NCBI GenBank assembly: GCA_029721515.1
Contig: CM056555.1
Location: 1,037,001 to 1,101,000 of the forward strand
Direction: 5' to 3'
DNA: 64,000 bases
From: Synanceia verrucosa
Taxonomy: Eukaryota > Chordata > Actinopteri > Perciformes > Synanceiidae
The translations under genes and the position numbers were made by a program. Shown here one piece after another: positions 1 to 12,059 of this stretch; the stretch's first letter is position 1; each line of letters opens with the position of its first letter. The notes beneath the pieces are model-generated. The model did no database searches. It was given only the letters and a program-made list of their open reading frames with translations, and had not been told where the DNA came from.

Positions 1-2094
1 AGTCTAAGCTAAGAGAGCACCGTGGGGTCTGAGGCCTTCCTCTGCCCCTTCCTCTCCTCGTCCTCCTTCCTCTCACTGGACAAGCAGCGGTGACCGTTGG
101 TGAAAAACAAGCATCCGTGTTGATCTCACAGGCTGTGTTTTGTTCTGAAACCTCACTGGAGCTCAGCTCAGCAGGCGAGTCCACCTGAGGACCTCCAGAT
201 TCAGACAGACCTGTCTGAGTGTGTTGATCTGAATGTTCGTGGGTGGGTGTGCGCCTGTTTGATCCTCTGCCCCGGCTCCTGCGACGCCGTCCCATGCTCA
301 GCTGGGAGAGTATGACGGCCTGCATGTCGGGCTGACTCTGTGATAATGTCATGCGTCTTGTGGTCCGGATGTAGTACTCCGCTGGGAAAAGCAATCCTTC
401 CACAAGGGTACAGGAGTTCAGAAGACCCACGCTCTTTACACCAGGCTCTCCTGTAACCAGCTCGCTTTGCTCTTCTTTTATTCCAGCTGCATCACCACTT
501 CCTGTTTTCTCTGTTGCAGCCTCTTTATCACTGATGTCTTCACACACCCTCTGTCCTCTACTGTTCTCTCCTCCCTCTGTCTCTTTTCCTTTTACATTTT
601 GTGAGCCATCTTGTTCCCTTTCTTCAGCATTTACAGCAGGGTTCCAGTGAGTGAGCAACAAAGAGGACGTCTCGGAGGCTTTTTCCCCATCAGCTCTCAA
701 CTCAGTCTCTTTTTCTTTTTGTTCTTGTGTCTCTTTTCCCTTGATAGCTCCTGTTTCAGTTTGCCCACAAGTGTTCCAGTGAGTGAGCAGCAGAGACGGA
801 GACTCAGAGTCTGTACCAGAGAAGAGCTCATCGCTTTCATTCACGACCTCTGTTCCCTCTGGTTTGACTCTCTCTTTGCTTCCTTCTGCTCTAAGAGCCT
901 CCCTCCTTTCACCCTGCTTCTGTCCTTCCTCGCTGTTGTCTTCGCCGCTCCTGCTAGCCTCGGCGCTCCTCCTCTCCCAGCGCAGGCGGCTGCGTCGAGA
1001 CCTGAGGCGAACAGCAGGACTGGCTCTGTGACCTGTAGCTGCTTCAGGGCTAGGATCTGGGGTTTGTGGGCAGGCGGCATCAGAAGGGAGCAGCAACCTG
1101 ATCGCCTGGCTCCTCCTCGAGTTATCAGAATCTGCTGGACCTGGGAAAGCATCAGAAAATCAGTCAAGGTGCACTGTTATTACAGGCAAAATGCTGTCTG
1201 CTTCTCAGACTAATGATCTCATATTGAAAGATGTTTTGATGCTTTGGGATGGAAGCAATGTACATGCATCTACACATGCATTCAACGACAAATATGCTGT
1301 TTCTTTCATTATCAAATTGGGCATCATGACATTATTCTGAGCATATCTACAGAAACTATTCTCCTAACTTCAATAATAGTAATTGTACTAATATTTTTAA
1401 ATTTGAAAATTCATTCATAACAACAACAATTAACCATCAAAAATATTTTGGTAATCATCAATACTGTTAATTTAGGGCAGCGGTGGAAAACACCTTACAC
1501 TGGGTGGTGGAATAATAAATTGTTAAGCAGTGTACACACAGCTACACTTTCAGCAAATGAGCATATATATTCCTAACTGCTAAGATGTTTTACTGCCTGT
1601 ACTTCGCCTCTGATTGGGACAAACTCACCTCCAGTATGATGCTGAGCTTCACTTGTTGTGGCTCTCCCATTGGTGGAGTTCAGTATGAATGAAGATGGGT
1701 TGGGGGTCACCTCTGGGTCTCTCTGGTCCTGGCGGTCCTGCTGGCGGATCCTGCTCCTCACATGTCTCCTCACTGCGTCCACACGCTCAGCTCGCTGCCA
1801 GCAGATCAACATGTGTGGGTGAATTTCTACACTGGGCTTCATATAGAGGTGAAGTGAAATACTACTCACCTGTAGTCTCTCAGCTGTCCTGATGTACTCC
1901 CTTTTTAGCAGTGCCAACTTCCTACGAAGCTGTGTGTGTTAAATAAATATGATCATATCAGCAGCAGTCAGAAGACATAGTATTGCAGTAGTACATAAGG
2001 GAAAGTGTGGCACTTTATACAGCTTAATGTGCAGCACCTTCTCCTTGTCATCACAGTGCAGTGTAGTCCGCAGCAGCTCCTCACAGTGCTCCAT
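1..2094 (-). CDS. palb2: palb2, partner and localizer of BRCA2 (5' part, four exons, 3' end outside window)
   Basis: Nuclear scaffold that joins BRCA1 to BRCA2/RAD51 in homologous recombination. Coding exons read leftward: exon 1 2094-2038, exon 2 1929-1870, exon 3 1794-1629, exon 4 1140 to below 1. The phases agree (0, 0, 1) and give about 474 residues. Residues 1-39 form the N-terminal coiled coil that in the family binds BRCA1, with the diagnostic stretch KLALLKREY at exon 2. A second family hallmark, GLLFPAEYYIRTTR, starts at residue 343, where human PALB2 has GLLFPAEYYVRTTR. Exon 4 is the expected very large, low-complexity exon; near the left edge it carries a basic run (GRRTRRGRGRGR) that could bind DNA or chromatin. 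The C-terminal WD40 propeller that binds BRCA2 is not in the window. Start chosen at 2094 because it gives a short acidic lead-in to the coiled coil, as in human. The exon 1 donor is GTGCTG, a weak form. Identity rests on two remembered motifs plus exon architecture. Confidence 0.9.
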
Positions 2095-2480
2095 ATCTCC
2101 ACCTTGTTCCTCATCCTGCTCCTTCGGCCTTCACAGCACATCAACAACAGACAAAAAGACGAATGTAGCCACAGGAAGGCTAACATGACACTGCTTGGTT
2201 TGTGTGGCTGCGTCTATGCTATGCTAGAAAACGTTAGCTTAACATCGCTATAAAGTTAACTACAGTTAGCTGGAAGCACAAATATTACAACAGAGTTGAC
2301 AGACAAACACACGTGTGAGTGAATAAATGCTTACTGGACTTACAGGAGCGACAGTGCGTCCATTGGAAGTTTGTTTTGATGATCGATGATGCGGTTATCG
2401 ATCTACTTCCAACTTCCCGCGGCTGACTCAAACAGACTCGAGCAGTGGAGCTCTGATGAGTCGATCGGTCCAAACAGGTA
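2095..2480 (-). promoter_or_regulatory. Putative palb2 promoter and 5' UTR
   Basis: Sequence just upstream of the palb2 start on the minus strand. It has an E2F-like site (TTCCCGCGG, plus 2414-2422), common in S-phase repair genes, and a strong minus-strand donor (GTAAGT at 2343-2338) that could end a non-coding first exon. A possible acceptor lies near 2128. No TATA box is clear. The 5' UTR intron is inference. Confidence 0.3.
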
Positions 2481-3409
2481 ACGGCTGTTTTTTCATCTCT
2501 TTCAAATGAGTTTAGCTTCATGTTCACAGCACACCTGTACTACTTAATGTGTAAAACACATTTCGAATGACAAAAAAATGTTTAAATTGCAAGTCATGAT
2601 AGGAGGATATTTGACTTTTCACCTTTTCAAACTGATATTAACAGTTAAACTTAGCAAAGCTAAGCTAGCCTAGCTTAATAGTTAGTGCTAGCTGAATTCT
2701 GTATAATCACATCCATGTTTACATTTATATTTACGTAATGACATTAGTACCAACATTAGGTCATATGAGTTGTGGAGAAAAAAATGGAATAGTGTAGTGT
2801 TATATTTTGGAACAGAGTAAGTAGTAATATAGTTAAATGTTATCTAAAGCAATGGAAATGGCCTATCTGGACACCCTATAGGTGTATGACGTATTTGCAT
2901 TTGACTTGTGCATGTGACAAAGGCTATCCATTCAATATACTGTATTTCCAATATTTTAAATGTACATATTTGTTTGACTTATGATATGAAAACAATGTTC
3001 TAATTAATCAGCAAATGACACATTTCAAATGAACTTTTAGTGCTAATTTTATTTGGTGTTAGGGTTGTATCTTATAAAACCAGCCAGTATCTTTTATTCA
3101 CACATATAATGAATGGTTTTCCATCAGTCTTGAGTAGCTAGAGATATTTTAACTTAAATGTTGGTGTTGGACACCTGAGAGAAATAACAAAGGCAGAAAA
3201 GCGAGAAAGTATTGCTGAGAAGTAACAACACTGCACCTGAAAGGTATAAATGACACATTTTAATGGCAAAATAGTTTCTCCAATACATTTACAGAATTTG
3301 AAAAAGTGTATATATAGATACAAAGTATTTGTTTTTTCCTCTGACAACATAAGCCAAGGTAGAGTGTGGTCTTTAATGTGGTCTATATTTTTCACATTTG
3401 TGCTATATA

Positions 3410-3443
<34 letters not shown>

Positions 3444-3456
3444 TATACACATGTTT
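2481..3456. other. Intergenic between palb2 and rdh8, with rdh8 3' UTR
   Basis: No coding exon seen. The right part should be the rdh8 3' UTR. A minus-strand AATAAA at 3098-3093, about 360 bases past the rdh8 stop, is a candidate poly(A) signal. Left of that the sequence is AT-rich with a palindromic cluster of GCTA/TAGC words near 2648-2695. Confidence 0.5.
3414..3440. repeat. (CA)n microsatellite in rdh8 3' UTR
   Basis: Uninterrupted CA dinucleotide run of about 13 units, starting roughly 17 bases past the rdh8 stop codon. In the mRNA it reads (UG)n. Confidence 0.95.
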
Positions 3457-6400
3457 CTAGTTTGGGGAAACTGTCCTGCTCCTCAGACATCCACAGGTGA
3501 GGTACTTCATGGCAGTCATGCTGACGTGCATTAGCGGACCCAGGTTGAAGAGCATGTGGTAGAAGGCATGGACAGACAGGCCTCCAGTTTCATCAGCATA
3601 TTTCAGCGCTACAATAGGCGTGTACAAGGGGTTGGTCAGGTTACGGAAGCGTGGGCTGCTCGCTTCAATCACTTTCTTGGTGCACTGCAGAGAGTGAGAG
3701 GATGGACAAAAGAGTCGCAGTCAGACCTGAAGGATTGATCGCAGATGGAGGCACAGACTTCCTGTGAACTTACTCTGGCCACGTCATCTGGCGTTTGTCC
3801 CAGTGTCTCAAAGATGTCAACAGAAGAGGGAAGGTAGACGTTCTTGAAGTAATGCACCGTGTCAGGATCTGCTCCAGGATACTCCTTCTGCTTCACGTCC
3901 TGAATCATCTTTGCCTCAAACTCTGTGTGCACTGGGCCTGGCTCAATCAGTGACAACCTGAGGAGGAAGACCCAGAGAGGCAGAGCATTGTGAGGTGGAG
4001 GAAGAGTGACCCCAGAGCTCAAATCAGATTTTAGCATAATATAGAATATTAATCAATGGGGGTGGGAAAAATACTGATACGGCAATATATCGCAATACTT
4101 TTTCTTATGATATAATATGGATTTTTAATTTATCAATATTGATTCCCCCCATGTTTTGGGTCGATTATAAACCTAGAACTCCCACATGAAATAAAAAGTT
4201 AAATAAAAAATAAATCTGCATTAACACAGTAACTTTGACAGCCCTAATATATATGTGTATATATGCATGTATGTATATATAAATATATGCATATACTGTA
4301 TATATACACACATACGTATATATATGTAGACGAAGACTTACTTTATTCATCCCTCAATGGGGAAATTACATTTTTTCACTTTGTTATTGATTGTTTCTCA
4401 GTTGCACATCACACACAAGTTATGAAACATGCATTGGAGGAGAGGTGTCAGAGTGAGGGGGCTGCCCCTTATCCAGGCCCCCCCGAGCAGTTGGGGGTTC
4501 GGTTCCTTGCTCAAAACGAGGAGGAATGGCACCTCTCCAGCTACCAGTCCACGCTCCACATTTGGTCCGACCTAGACATGAACTGGCGATCCTCCGATTC
4601 CCAGCCTAAGTCACTACAGACTGAGCTACTGCCGCCCCAATGTATGTGTGTTCAGTATTATGCATATATACAACTTGTATTTTAAGCTGCATTTTAAATT
4701 TGTCAGTAATCTATTTCACAATATATCACAGTAATGTAGGATACGGTCCAAAAGGCAGATCTACTTTGCTTTAAAACATTTCAACAGGCCAAACATTTGT
4801 CAGATTTTAATTACTTATACTGTAATACTTTAATTTATGATCATATTGAGCTGCTGCAGGAGTGAGCTTGCATTTTGGCACTTTGAGTACCTTCATCTTA
4901 TCTCTTATCTTATCTTTAAGTCTTTTTTATGGGTTTTTGGTTAGATGATTGAAATATGATCTGTGGTTAACACAATCTTAAGAGATTTTAACTGTTCTAC
5001 ATCAGTAGATATCCCACTCATGAATTTTGAAGCTTTTACAGTTTTTTTTCTCGGTGTAGTTTGTTTATAGCCTAATGTTTTCTTTTGATTCCTTGTGATG
5101 GTATTTATGCTTCAAACATGATAAAAGTGATCCAGAATCCAAAGGAAAAATCCCATTGGCGTTTTGCAGAGGGAACCAGTGTGATGCTAACTAACTAACC
5201 TGATTGGCGTATGAAAATATGTGCAGAACTAATGACATCACTATGAAGCAGCATCAGCAGCACTCACATGACGTTAAACTTCAAGAGCTGCACAGCTAAA
5301 CTCTCACAGAAGCCCTCCATGGCGAACTTGGACGCCGCATACACGTCATTAAACACCACACCTGTAGAGACACGGGAAAAGTTTCAGTTTTACTTTTAGT
5401 AATAGACTAGGTTAGTTTTCCTACAAGTATCCACCCACTCTTAGGCCATCATCAGCATGTACAGCATTCATTTGTACCATTTAACGCCTCCCATCCTGTC
5501 TGCTAACCTTGCAGTCCCATCACACTGCTGACCACGATGATGTGGCCTCCTTTCCTCTTCTTCATATCAGGCATCACCTCCTTGATCATCCGGATCACCC
5601 CAAAGAAATTGGTCTCAAACACTTTCTTCATCTCTTCGATGGGAATGCTCTCTATTGGACCGACGAGTCCGATACCTGCATTATTGACTGGTCAGGAGAA
5701 GGAGAAGGAAACAAAGAGGACAAGAGTTGACAACTGATCATGAGCATCACTTAGGGACATTATGGCAATGCAATTTGCTTACTGAGGACATCAACGTGTC
5801 GATCTTTGATGCCGTTAATACACTGTTTGACGGACTCATCGTTGCAGACGTCCAGTACAGCCAGAGAGAGAGTTTTCCCGTATGCATCGCCGGCAGCCTC
5901 CACTAGCTTGTCTTTACGCTTCAGGTCGCGCATCGTTGCTATGACTGTGAACAGAGAGAAAAGAGAGGAAAACTAACTTAAACTAAGATTATTCCAGGAT
6001 GCCTAGCCAACTGCAAACAGTCCAAACTGTTAGCTGTTACTACCTGTTACTACTACATTAGTAGTAATCCCCTGACCTTTCCTCTTTTGTGCAAACCAGT
6101 AGTTCTGACCCACAATCCTCTGTGCAGCAGATATACAAGTAAGAGGGTTTTTATGCAATGTTGTGAGAAAAGTTGATCCAACTGTATGCATACTGCCTGC
6201 AACAGTATGTACTTTTACACACTAATAGAGAAATGAACACAACCTCAATATCTTTTGTGATACTTCAACTTTTGCTGCAGTGCATCATCAGGTTAAAAAA
6301 AAAATAGTTTTACCAGTTACTTTGATTTATGATCAAATGCCTGCATGCTGTGCCGAAGTACAGCCACACAGAGCCACTAGCTTATTCTGGTTATACAGTA

Positions 6401-8899
6401 CTCTTTAAATTTAAGTATGAAATCACAAAAATTAAAGATGTTTTTCAACTCTGACATGACATTGGCACCTTCGGTGTAAAGAGTAGCATCTCTACACTGA
6501 CTTCAAACTGCAAATTGATTTAAATCTCAATTATATTGTCATAATTTGATGCCATTTTGACCTGCAGGCTTTAATCTTTTCATCATTGCTCTCTGCCAGT
6601 ACAGTAGCATATAATTATGCTCCTTTCACTTTCCATGGGCAGCTTCCAAAGGGTGAGTTAGTAAATGGATGTAACGCTCCCACACCCTGGCTTCTGCTCT
6701 AAATAACTGTGTGATTAGGAAACCTGCTCAGGTAAAGGAGGTTACAAAAAGACAATATCACTACCTGGAGAGTCAAGCTGAGTTCAGCGGCTCAGGCTCT
6801 AGTCTGATTAACCAGGATGCACATGTAAACACCATGTTATGTTGAGTAACGTCTTCATATGTGTGTCACACTTGTCATTTTTCCATCCTGAGTGATTCTG
6901 TCTTTGTGTTTGATTCCTGTCGTAGGAGTGCGTTGAAAGAAAGGAGCAAAGGTCATGAAAAACCGGGAGCGACGTGGGATGATAGGTGAGGATGGGAGGG
7001 TAAAGTGCAGACAAAGGAATCTGTGTTCACATGCGTGCCTTTCCTGACTCAGCCTGTGGGCTGTTTTCTTTTTCCTGAATTCACTTTTTGAAGAGCTGAA
7101 ATGACACAACACCGCAGTGCTAAAGATAAAGCCATTGTAGTGAAGCTAACCCTAAGTAGCCCGTGTGTTATTAGCGTCTTGCTGGGACGCTCATGTCACC
7201 TGCCTCCTCCAGGAATAGCCCCAGCCAGCCTGTCATCCACAATGAAGACAGGCCATAATTAGCCTAAGCGAGGCTGTAGTGGAGCTTTAATCATTGTCTG
7301 GTGTTAAATGTTTCTCTAAGACTGACTTAAGGTTAAGTTGGGATCAGGGACAAAACTGTGTGGCAGGAGGGAAGCCGAGTGAGCTGGAAGCTCATTCTTC
7401 ACGCAGAAAACATAATTTAACGTTCACTAAAAGTTATACATACATGATAATAATAATAATATATTTTTGCTTTATAGTTTGATATTTTAAATTATTTTTT
7501 CTGCTGGGAAGCCATTTCCCATTAATTTACATATGGCATGAAAATAAATGATTTTTTTTCTGCATATTGTTTTTTTTATCAATATCACAATAATCATTGC
7601 ATGACAATACAGTATAGAGCCATCTATCTCTTATTTTTTAAAACTATCTTTTATAATCGATTAACTGGTTTGAGTAATTGCTTAAGAAAAAAGTAAAAGT
7701 TCTCTGATTGCAGCTTCTTAAATGTGAATATTTTCTGGTTTCTTTCCTCCTCTGTGACAACAAACTCAATATGTTTGAGACAAAACAAGACATTTGAGGA
7801 CGCCATGTCACAATTTTCTGGCATTTTATAGATCAAACAACTAATCTATTAATCGATTAAACAGATCAACCATAAAACAACTACTAGTTGCAGTGGTAAT
7901 GCAGCATATGAAATGGAGAGGAAACCAACCTGAAACATTAGAAAAATACATTAAAATTCAAAGGCTAGCTGTGATGTAAAGTGTACATTATTTTTAGTTT
8001 TTAATGACAGACTGATCCTTGACTGACAGCTATTAGACAAATGTTAAAAATAAAAAAGGAAAGAACAATAAATATTCACTTGGTTTGACTCCTGCTTCTT
8101 GTTACATCTAAATTATTGAATTAATATTAGTGCGCAGGAGTGATATTATGCTGAAGGAATACAATTTATTTATATTAAAGATTAACTCAAAAACTATGAC
8201 TTGATATATTACCTCAGTACAGACTGTCAACATGAGTTTATCATCTGAATCAATCAATCAATGCAGCAGATGTTCATTTAATTAATTATGAATCATATAT
8301 AGTAAACTGACAACAATGTTGTCTGTCCTTCGGTGCTTTGGTCGCCTGAAAATGTCATTTTCTTATCACACTTAGCTGCTAAAATAAATGCATCAAAAAT
8401 AAGTAAGTAACAAGGTCAACAAACAAGAAGCAAACAACAGTGTCTTAGAATTAAATAAATTAGGTACACGACTGATAAGTGATATAGATCAGTAAACAGG
8501 TGTACAATTTCAAGCAGCTGCCCAGGTGGAAAACAAAGTCAGCAAATATTAAACACAAATAAACAAACTGACTAACTATTGGGATTAGGATAATTAAAAG
8601 TATTGCAGATGTTGAGAAGTGAAAAATGATATGATGCATGAGATGATTGCAGCGCTCTCTCTGCTTTATTGCCCTTTATGTCTGTTTTAGTGGGAGCTGT
8701 ATTATTTCTATTATCTGCATGCCAAACAGAGCAAAGTGCAGACTTAAGTTAAGTTATCTCTCTCTCTTATCACACAGTGTGGCCGGTGCCTACCGTGGTA
8801 TCGCTGCTGTTCATCCTTGGCCAGCATCACGGCCATCCTCAGGCCGATGCCGGAGGAGCAGCCGGTGATCAGCACCACTTTCTGCCCGGGACTCGCCAT
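3457..8899 (-). CDS. rdh8: rdh8, all-trans-retinol dehydrogenase of photoreceptors (complete, six exons)
   Basis: Short-chain dehydrogenase that reduces all-trans-retinal to retinol with NADPH in photoreceptor outer segments. Exons: 8899-8794, 5944-5783, 5687-5508, 5361-5268, 3957-3774, 3684-3457 (stop 3459-3457). Phases 1, 1, 1, 2, 0 agree and total 954 bp, 317 residues (human about 311). Cofactor motif TGCSSGIG at residues 12-19, NNAG at 91-94, catalytic Ser144, Tyr157 and Lys161 with the 13-residue Ser-Tyr spacing of the 17beta-HSD1/RDH8 branch, and YAASK at 157-161. The tail has a Cys-Gly-Cys cluster, a likely lipidation site, and ends in VSPN, which fits the VxPx outer-segment targeting signal. 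Next to col5a3 in the same relative order as in human. The fish a/b paralogue cannot be decided from this window. HSD17B1 is the main alternative, made unlikely by the tail and synteny. Confidence 0.95.
4058..4740. mobile_element. hAT-like MITE with nested SINE, in rdh8 intron 4
   Basis: Starts GGGGTGGGAAAAATACTGAT, followed by ATAT-rich sequence and a TA/TG tract. The same head and body recur at 34536-34929, whose far end has the reverse-complement terminus. The SINE at 4331-4638 interrupts the tract: the sequence after it (CAACTTGTATTTTAAGCT) resumes the other copy. Superfamily from terminus style only. Confidence 0.6.
4331..4638 (-). mobile_element. tRNA-derived SINE
   Basis: On the minus strand it begins GGGCGGCAGTAGCTCAGTCT, a tRNA-like A-box head, with a B-box-like GTTCATGTC further in, and ends in a tail with CCCCATTGAGGGATGAAT. 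A shorter relative lies at 39934-40092. Confidence 0.65.
5945..8793. other. rdh8 intron 1
   Basis: 2.85-kb AT-rich intron between rdh8 exons 1 and 2. Simple AT-rich stretches (for example ATA triplets near 7445-7462) but no recognisable exon, RNA gene or clear transposon. Confidence 0.7.
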
Positions 8900-9094
8900 G
8901 ACAACGCTGCCTCTCCGCTCTGTTGTGAAGCTGCTCTACTGTACCGGCAGACCAGCTGCTCTGCAGGATCAGTGGCGATTTGAGGTGAGAGCCACTGTAA
9001 GAGGATAAGAGAGAGGGAGGGACAGAGTGCGACAACAGTGAGATTATCTGACCTCCATTTAGTCTGTATTTTAGTCCATGACTGACAAACACAA

Positions 9095-9266
9095 AGAAGA
9101 CAAAGAACCTTTATCGGCCATTTACATACATTTCATCCATCTTAGTCTAAGGGAACAGAGGTGCCTGGAGAGCAACTTAGAGCGTTAAGTGTCTCACTCA
9201 AGGACATGTAGACAGTAGGAGTGGAGGATCGAACCTACCACTCTACCCTCTGAGCTACAGCCGCTT
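9095..9266 (-). mobile_element. tRNA-derived SINE fragment
   Basis: The minus strand starts GCGGCTGTAGCTCAGAGGGT (A-box), then has a B-box GGTTCGATCC, followed by the fish SINE body containing CACTTAACGC. The tRNA-like fold is incomplete, so it is not called a tRNA gene. Confidence 0.6.
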
Positions 9267-9566
9267 AATAAACCCTCTGATGCTCAGTCAGTATCAATAC
9301 TGTAAGTGAGCCTTTGCATAGAACAGCGATTTGGCGCCTCACAGTGGTCAAAATGATTCCTCTTCAAATCACTGTAACTCTACGAAAGGAAAGACTTGTT
9401 CTGTAATCCAAAGCCAGTAGAAATCTGGCTCCATTACACAAAATGATGCCTGAGGATGCTTGTTTTAATTTTGACAGCGTGAGTCATATAATTATTATAA
9501 TAAATTAAGTTACGGCCAGTAGACCACATACACATACTGTAGGTACAAGTCAGCTCTCTCTCTTTT

Positions 9567-9567
<1 letters not shown>

Positions 9568-9600
<33 letters not shown>
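9568..9600. repeat. (CA)n microsatellite
   Basis: Pure CA run of about 16 units in the rdh8-col5a3 intergenic region. Confidence 0.95.
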
Positions 9601-9603
<3 letters not shown>

Positions 9604-10922
9604 AACACACAAGCGTCATAAATTTAAGGCAACTTGAAGCAGGTGGAAGGGCATTTGGAAATATTCCTGGAATCTGGGGGGAAAAAGTCAGCATGCATGT
9701 GATGTGTGTCTGCATGCAATTTACTTCTGTTAGCAAAACACAAACCTCTAATGATTATTGTGCTTTACATTCAGTGTCTTTCTCTTTCTCTTAACACATA
9801 TATTCAGTGTTTTACCACCCGAAGAATGTGCCTGTAAATATTCCTCTCCAGTACATTAAATACAGTAAGTGTGCTTGGTAGTAAGAGGCTGGAATGCATT
9901 TTAGACATTCTTTTTTTTAAAAAACAAGAATTTCACCTTAATTTGCTCCAATGTCAAGTGCATTTTAATGTATAAAAAAGCTGCCATACAATATAAATGC
10001 ATTTGGATTTGAATATAGCATTTGGTCCTGATCACCTGCTCATGTGATCCTTTTAAAGGTGCAACTGGATCTATCGGTGAAAAATTAAATCTAATAACTA
10101 TGCTTAAGTTTAATATAATTAATAATATAATTTATAAGTTTGTAATTACCTGAAACTAAGAATCGTTGTATTTTTGTCCTTCATATCTACTTAGGTGGTC
10201 ACAGAGTCTGTCATGTTTCTACAGAAGCCCAGAACGGACAAAGCAAACACTGACTTTAGAGTTAACTTTTCTCATTTTTGCCTCACCTGAACACCACCAC
10301 AGTTCTGCGACGCACTCGTGAAGCTGTGGTCTGAACTCTTGTGGAGTTATTATGGTATGGATGGCCTCAGACCAGAGCGAATGGACCACAGTTTTCACAG
10401 TGTGCGGAGGGGAACTCAGTTGGTTGCAGTCTGCAGATTCACCACTAGATGTCGCCAAACCCTACACTCTGCACATTTATGTGTGGCTCATACTTTTGTC
10501 TGGTGCAGTAGGTTATACAACTGTCCTCTCAGACAATGCACACTAATGTAAAGGAGACCTGAGGCTCATAGGCATTCATGTGCATGTATGCAAGTGTGTG
10601 CATGCACCGAGCTGCGATCCTGTCGGCCTTTTTCCACCCTATAAACCTCTCCCTATAAACACCTGAAAGGTTTCTGATACCTCCCAATGAGCCGCTGGTT
10701 TCTGCAGAAGTCTTCACATCAGAGACAAAAAAGGATACACCCTTGAAGTAGAAGGCAGGAGGCACATTTAGTTGTTTTTTTATTGTGCCTATAGGAAGAA
10801 CATGACGTGTTTGAAGAGAGAGTGTGTGGTGGGCAAAGACAGACAGGCAGTGGAATTTGGAATCTGCAGCAGCATATTTTTATTAGTTGGGCAGCGCCGT
10901 TGTCCTGTCCCAGCATGCTTTC

Positions 10923-10926
<4 letters not shown>

Positions 10927-10966
<40 letters not shown>
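10927..10966. repeat. (TG)n microsatellite
   Basis: Pure TG run of 20 units. It creates long spurious open frames of Cys-Val on one strand and Thr-His on the other. Confidence 0.95.
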
Positions 10967-10968
<2 letters not shown>

Positions 10969-11639
10969 AAAGAGAGTGAAAATTACATGTGGCACCAGCT
11001 TTCATTGTTCATGTTGCATGTTTTGCATTTGTTCCTGGAGAGGATCTTTGCTGGCAGCTTTATATCCAAACTGCTTTTTGCACATGTGCTCGGCCATATG
11101 TGTGTGTGACAAGGTGTATAGGTGTGTGAGCTGGTGTGCTTATAGAAATAGAAATAGAGGTATCAGACACTATAGGCTCTTAAGTCAGTGTGATATTAAT
11201 GATTGCGTTAATGACAGGCGCAGTAGTTGTGTTTGTTTAGAGCCTCAAAAGAACCAACCTGGAGTCTCTGTGAAAGGAGGAGAGAAGAGGAGAGAGGTAA
11301 TGAAGGGAAGTCCGTCTCTTTTCAAAGATTCAACTCTTTGGCTCCATTAAAATCAGCTCTTATGGCCCTTCATTTAGCATCACTGTGAGCTTTCTATTTT
11401 AGCCTAATTTTAGCATTATTATGATTGGTGTGTTGAGCGACTTTTCATCCAGTGTTTTAATTTTTATGCATGAATTGAACTTTGAAATGAAGAACAGAAC
11501 ACAAATCAAATCAAATTAAGACCAGAAGTCTTTACACTTTAGATAAAAGTCCTAGTGCAGGTTTGTTGTTGACCCTGCTCTGACAGATATTTTCATTTTA
11601 CACACTATGCACTCAGCTTTGCAGTAGTATCATCGAGAA

Positions 11640-11901
11640 GCAGCCAGATGTTGCTTCTTTTTTGGTTTTCTCCACTTTTTCCCCAACACACTTTCATTTA
11701 GATCTGGTTTTCCAGTCTCTCTGTTTCCTGCCCCCCTTCCTTCTTTCACAGCACATCACTCTCACCCTCATTCACGTTTCACTGGCCTCCAATAAAGTTC
11801 TGCATCAATTATTAAATGCTCCTCCTTACCTACAAATCCCTCCATGGCCTCACCCCCAGTACCTCACAGACCTCCTCCTTCCCTTCACCTCCTCCTATAA
11901 A

Positions 11902-11948
<47 letters not shown>

Positions 11949-12058
11949 GGCTGCACACCTGTGGAGACCGAGCCTTCAGCATCCCCGGACTTTCTACAGT
12001 TTGTGAAAGGCGCCATCTAAATCCAAGCTTTAATTGTTATTATTACTATTATTTATAA
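11640..12058 (+). mobile_element. L2/CR1-like LINE, C-terminal ORF2 remnant split by (AC)n
   Basis: The frame from 11816 reads LLTYKSLHGLTP and, after a 20-unit AC repeat (11904-11946), GDRAFSIPG. These are the characteristic end of the L2/CR1-type ORF2. The 3' part (AAGGCGCCATCTAAATCCA, then T/A-rich triplets near 12030-12055) resembles the usual LINE tail. No upstream reverse transcriptase, so a dead 5'-truncated copy. Confidence 0.65.
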
Positions 12059-12059
12059 A

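Larger units (their letters stand above)
8900..12059. other. Intergenic between divergent rdh8 and col5a3
   Basis: The two genes are transcribed away from each other, so both promoters lie here. No extra gene seen. Contents: a tRNA-type SINE piece, CA and TG microsatellites (9568-9600, 10927-10966, 11904-11946) and an L2/CR1-like LINE fragment. Confidence 0.7.

Noticed and set aside
841..1167. 108-codon minus-strand frame starting MTDFLMLS
   Set aside because: A different frame of palb2 exon 4. The spliced frame from exon 3 stays open to the window edge and contains the family motif, so this is a shadow.
3669..4037. 122-codon frame containing rdh8 sequence
   Set aside because: Reads through the rdh8 introns on both sides of exon 5. 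Only 3957-3774 is coding.
4263..4685. 140-codon plus frame
   Set aside because: Made of TA/TG repeats and the antisense of a SINE; no gene character.
9200..9266. Possible tRNA gene on the minus strand
   Set aside because: A- and B-box words are present, but the fold and acceptor stem are not; it continues into a SINE body.
10772..11350. 192-codon frame, the longest but one in the region
   Set aside because: Carried by a TG microsatellite (poly Cys-Val), with no splice or family support.
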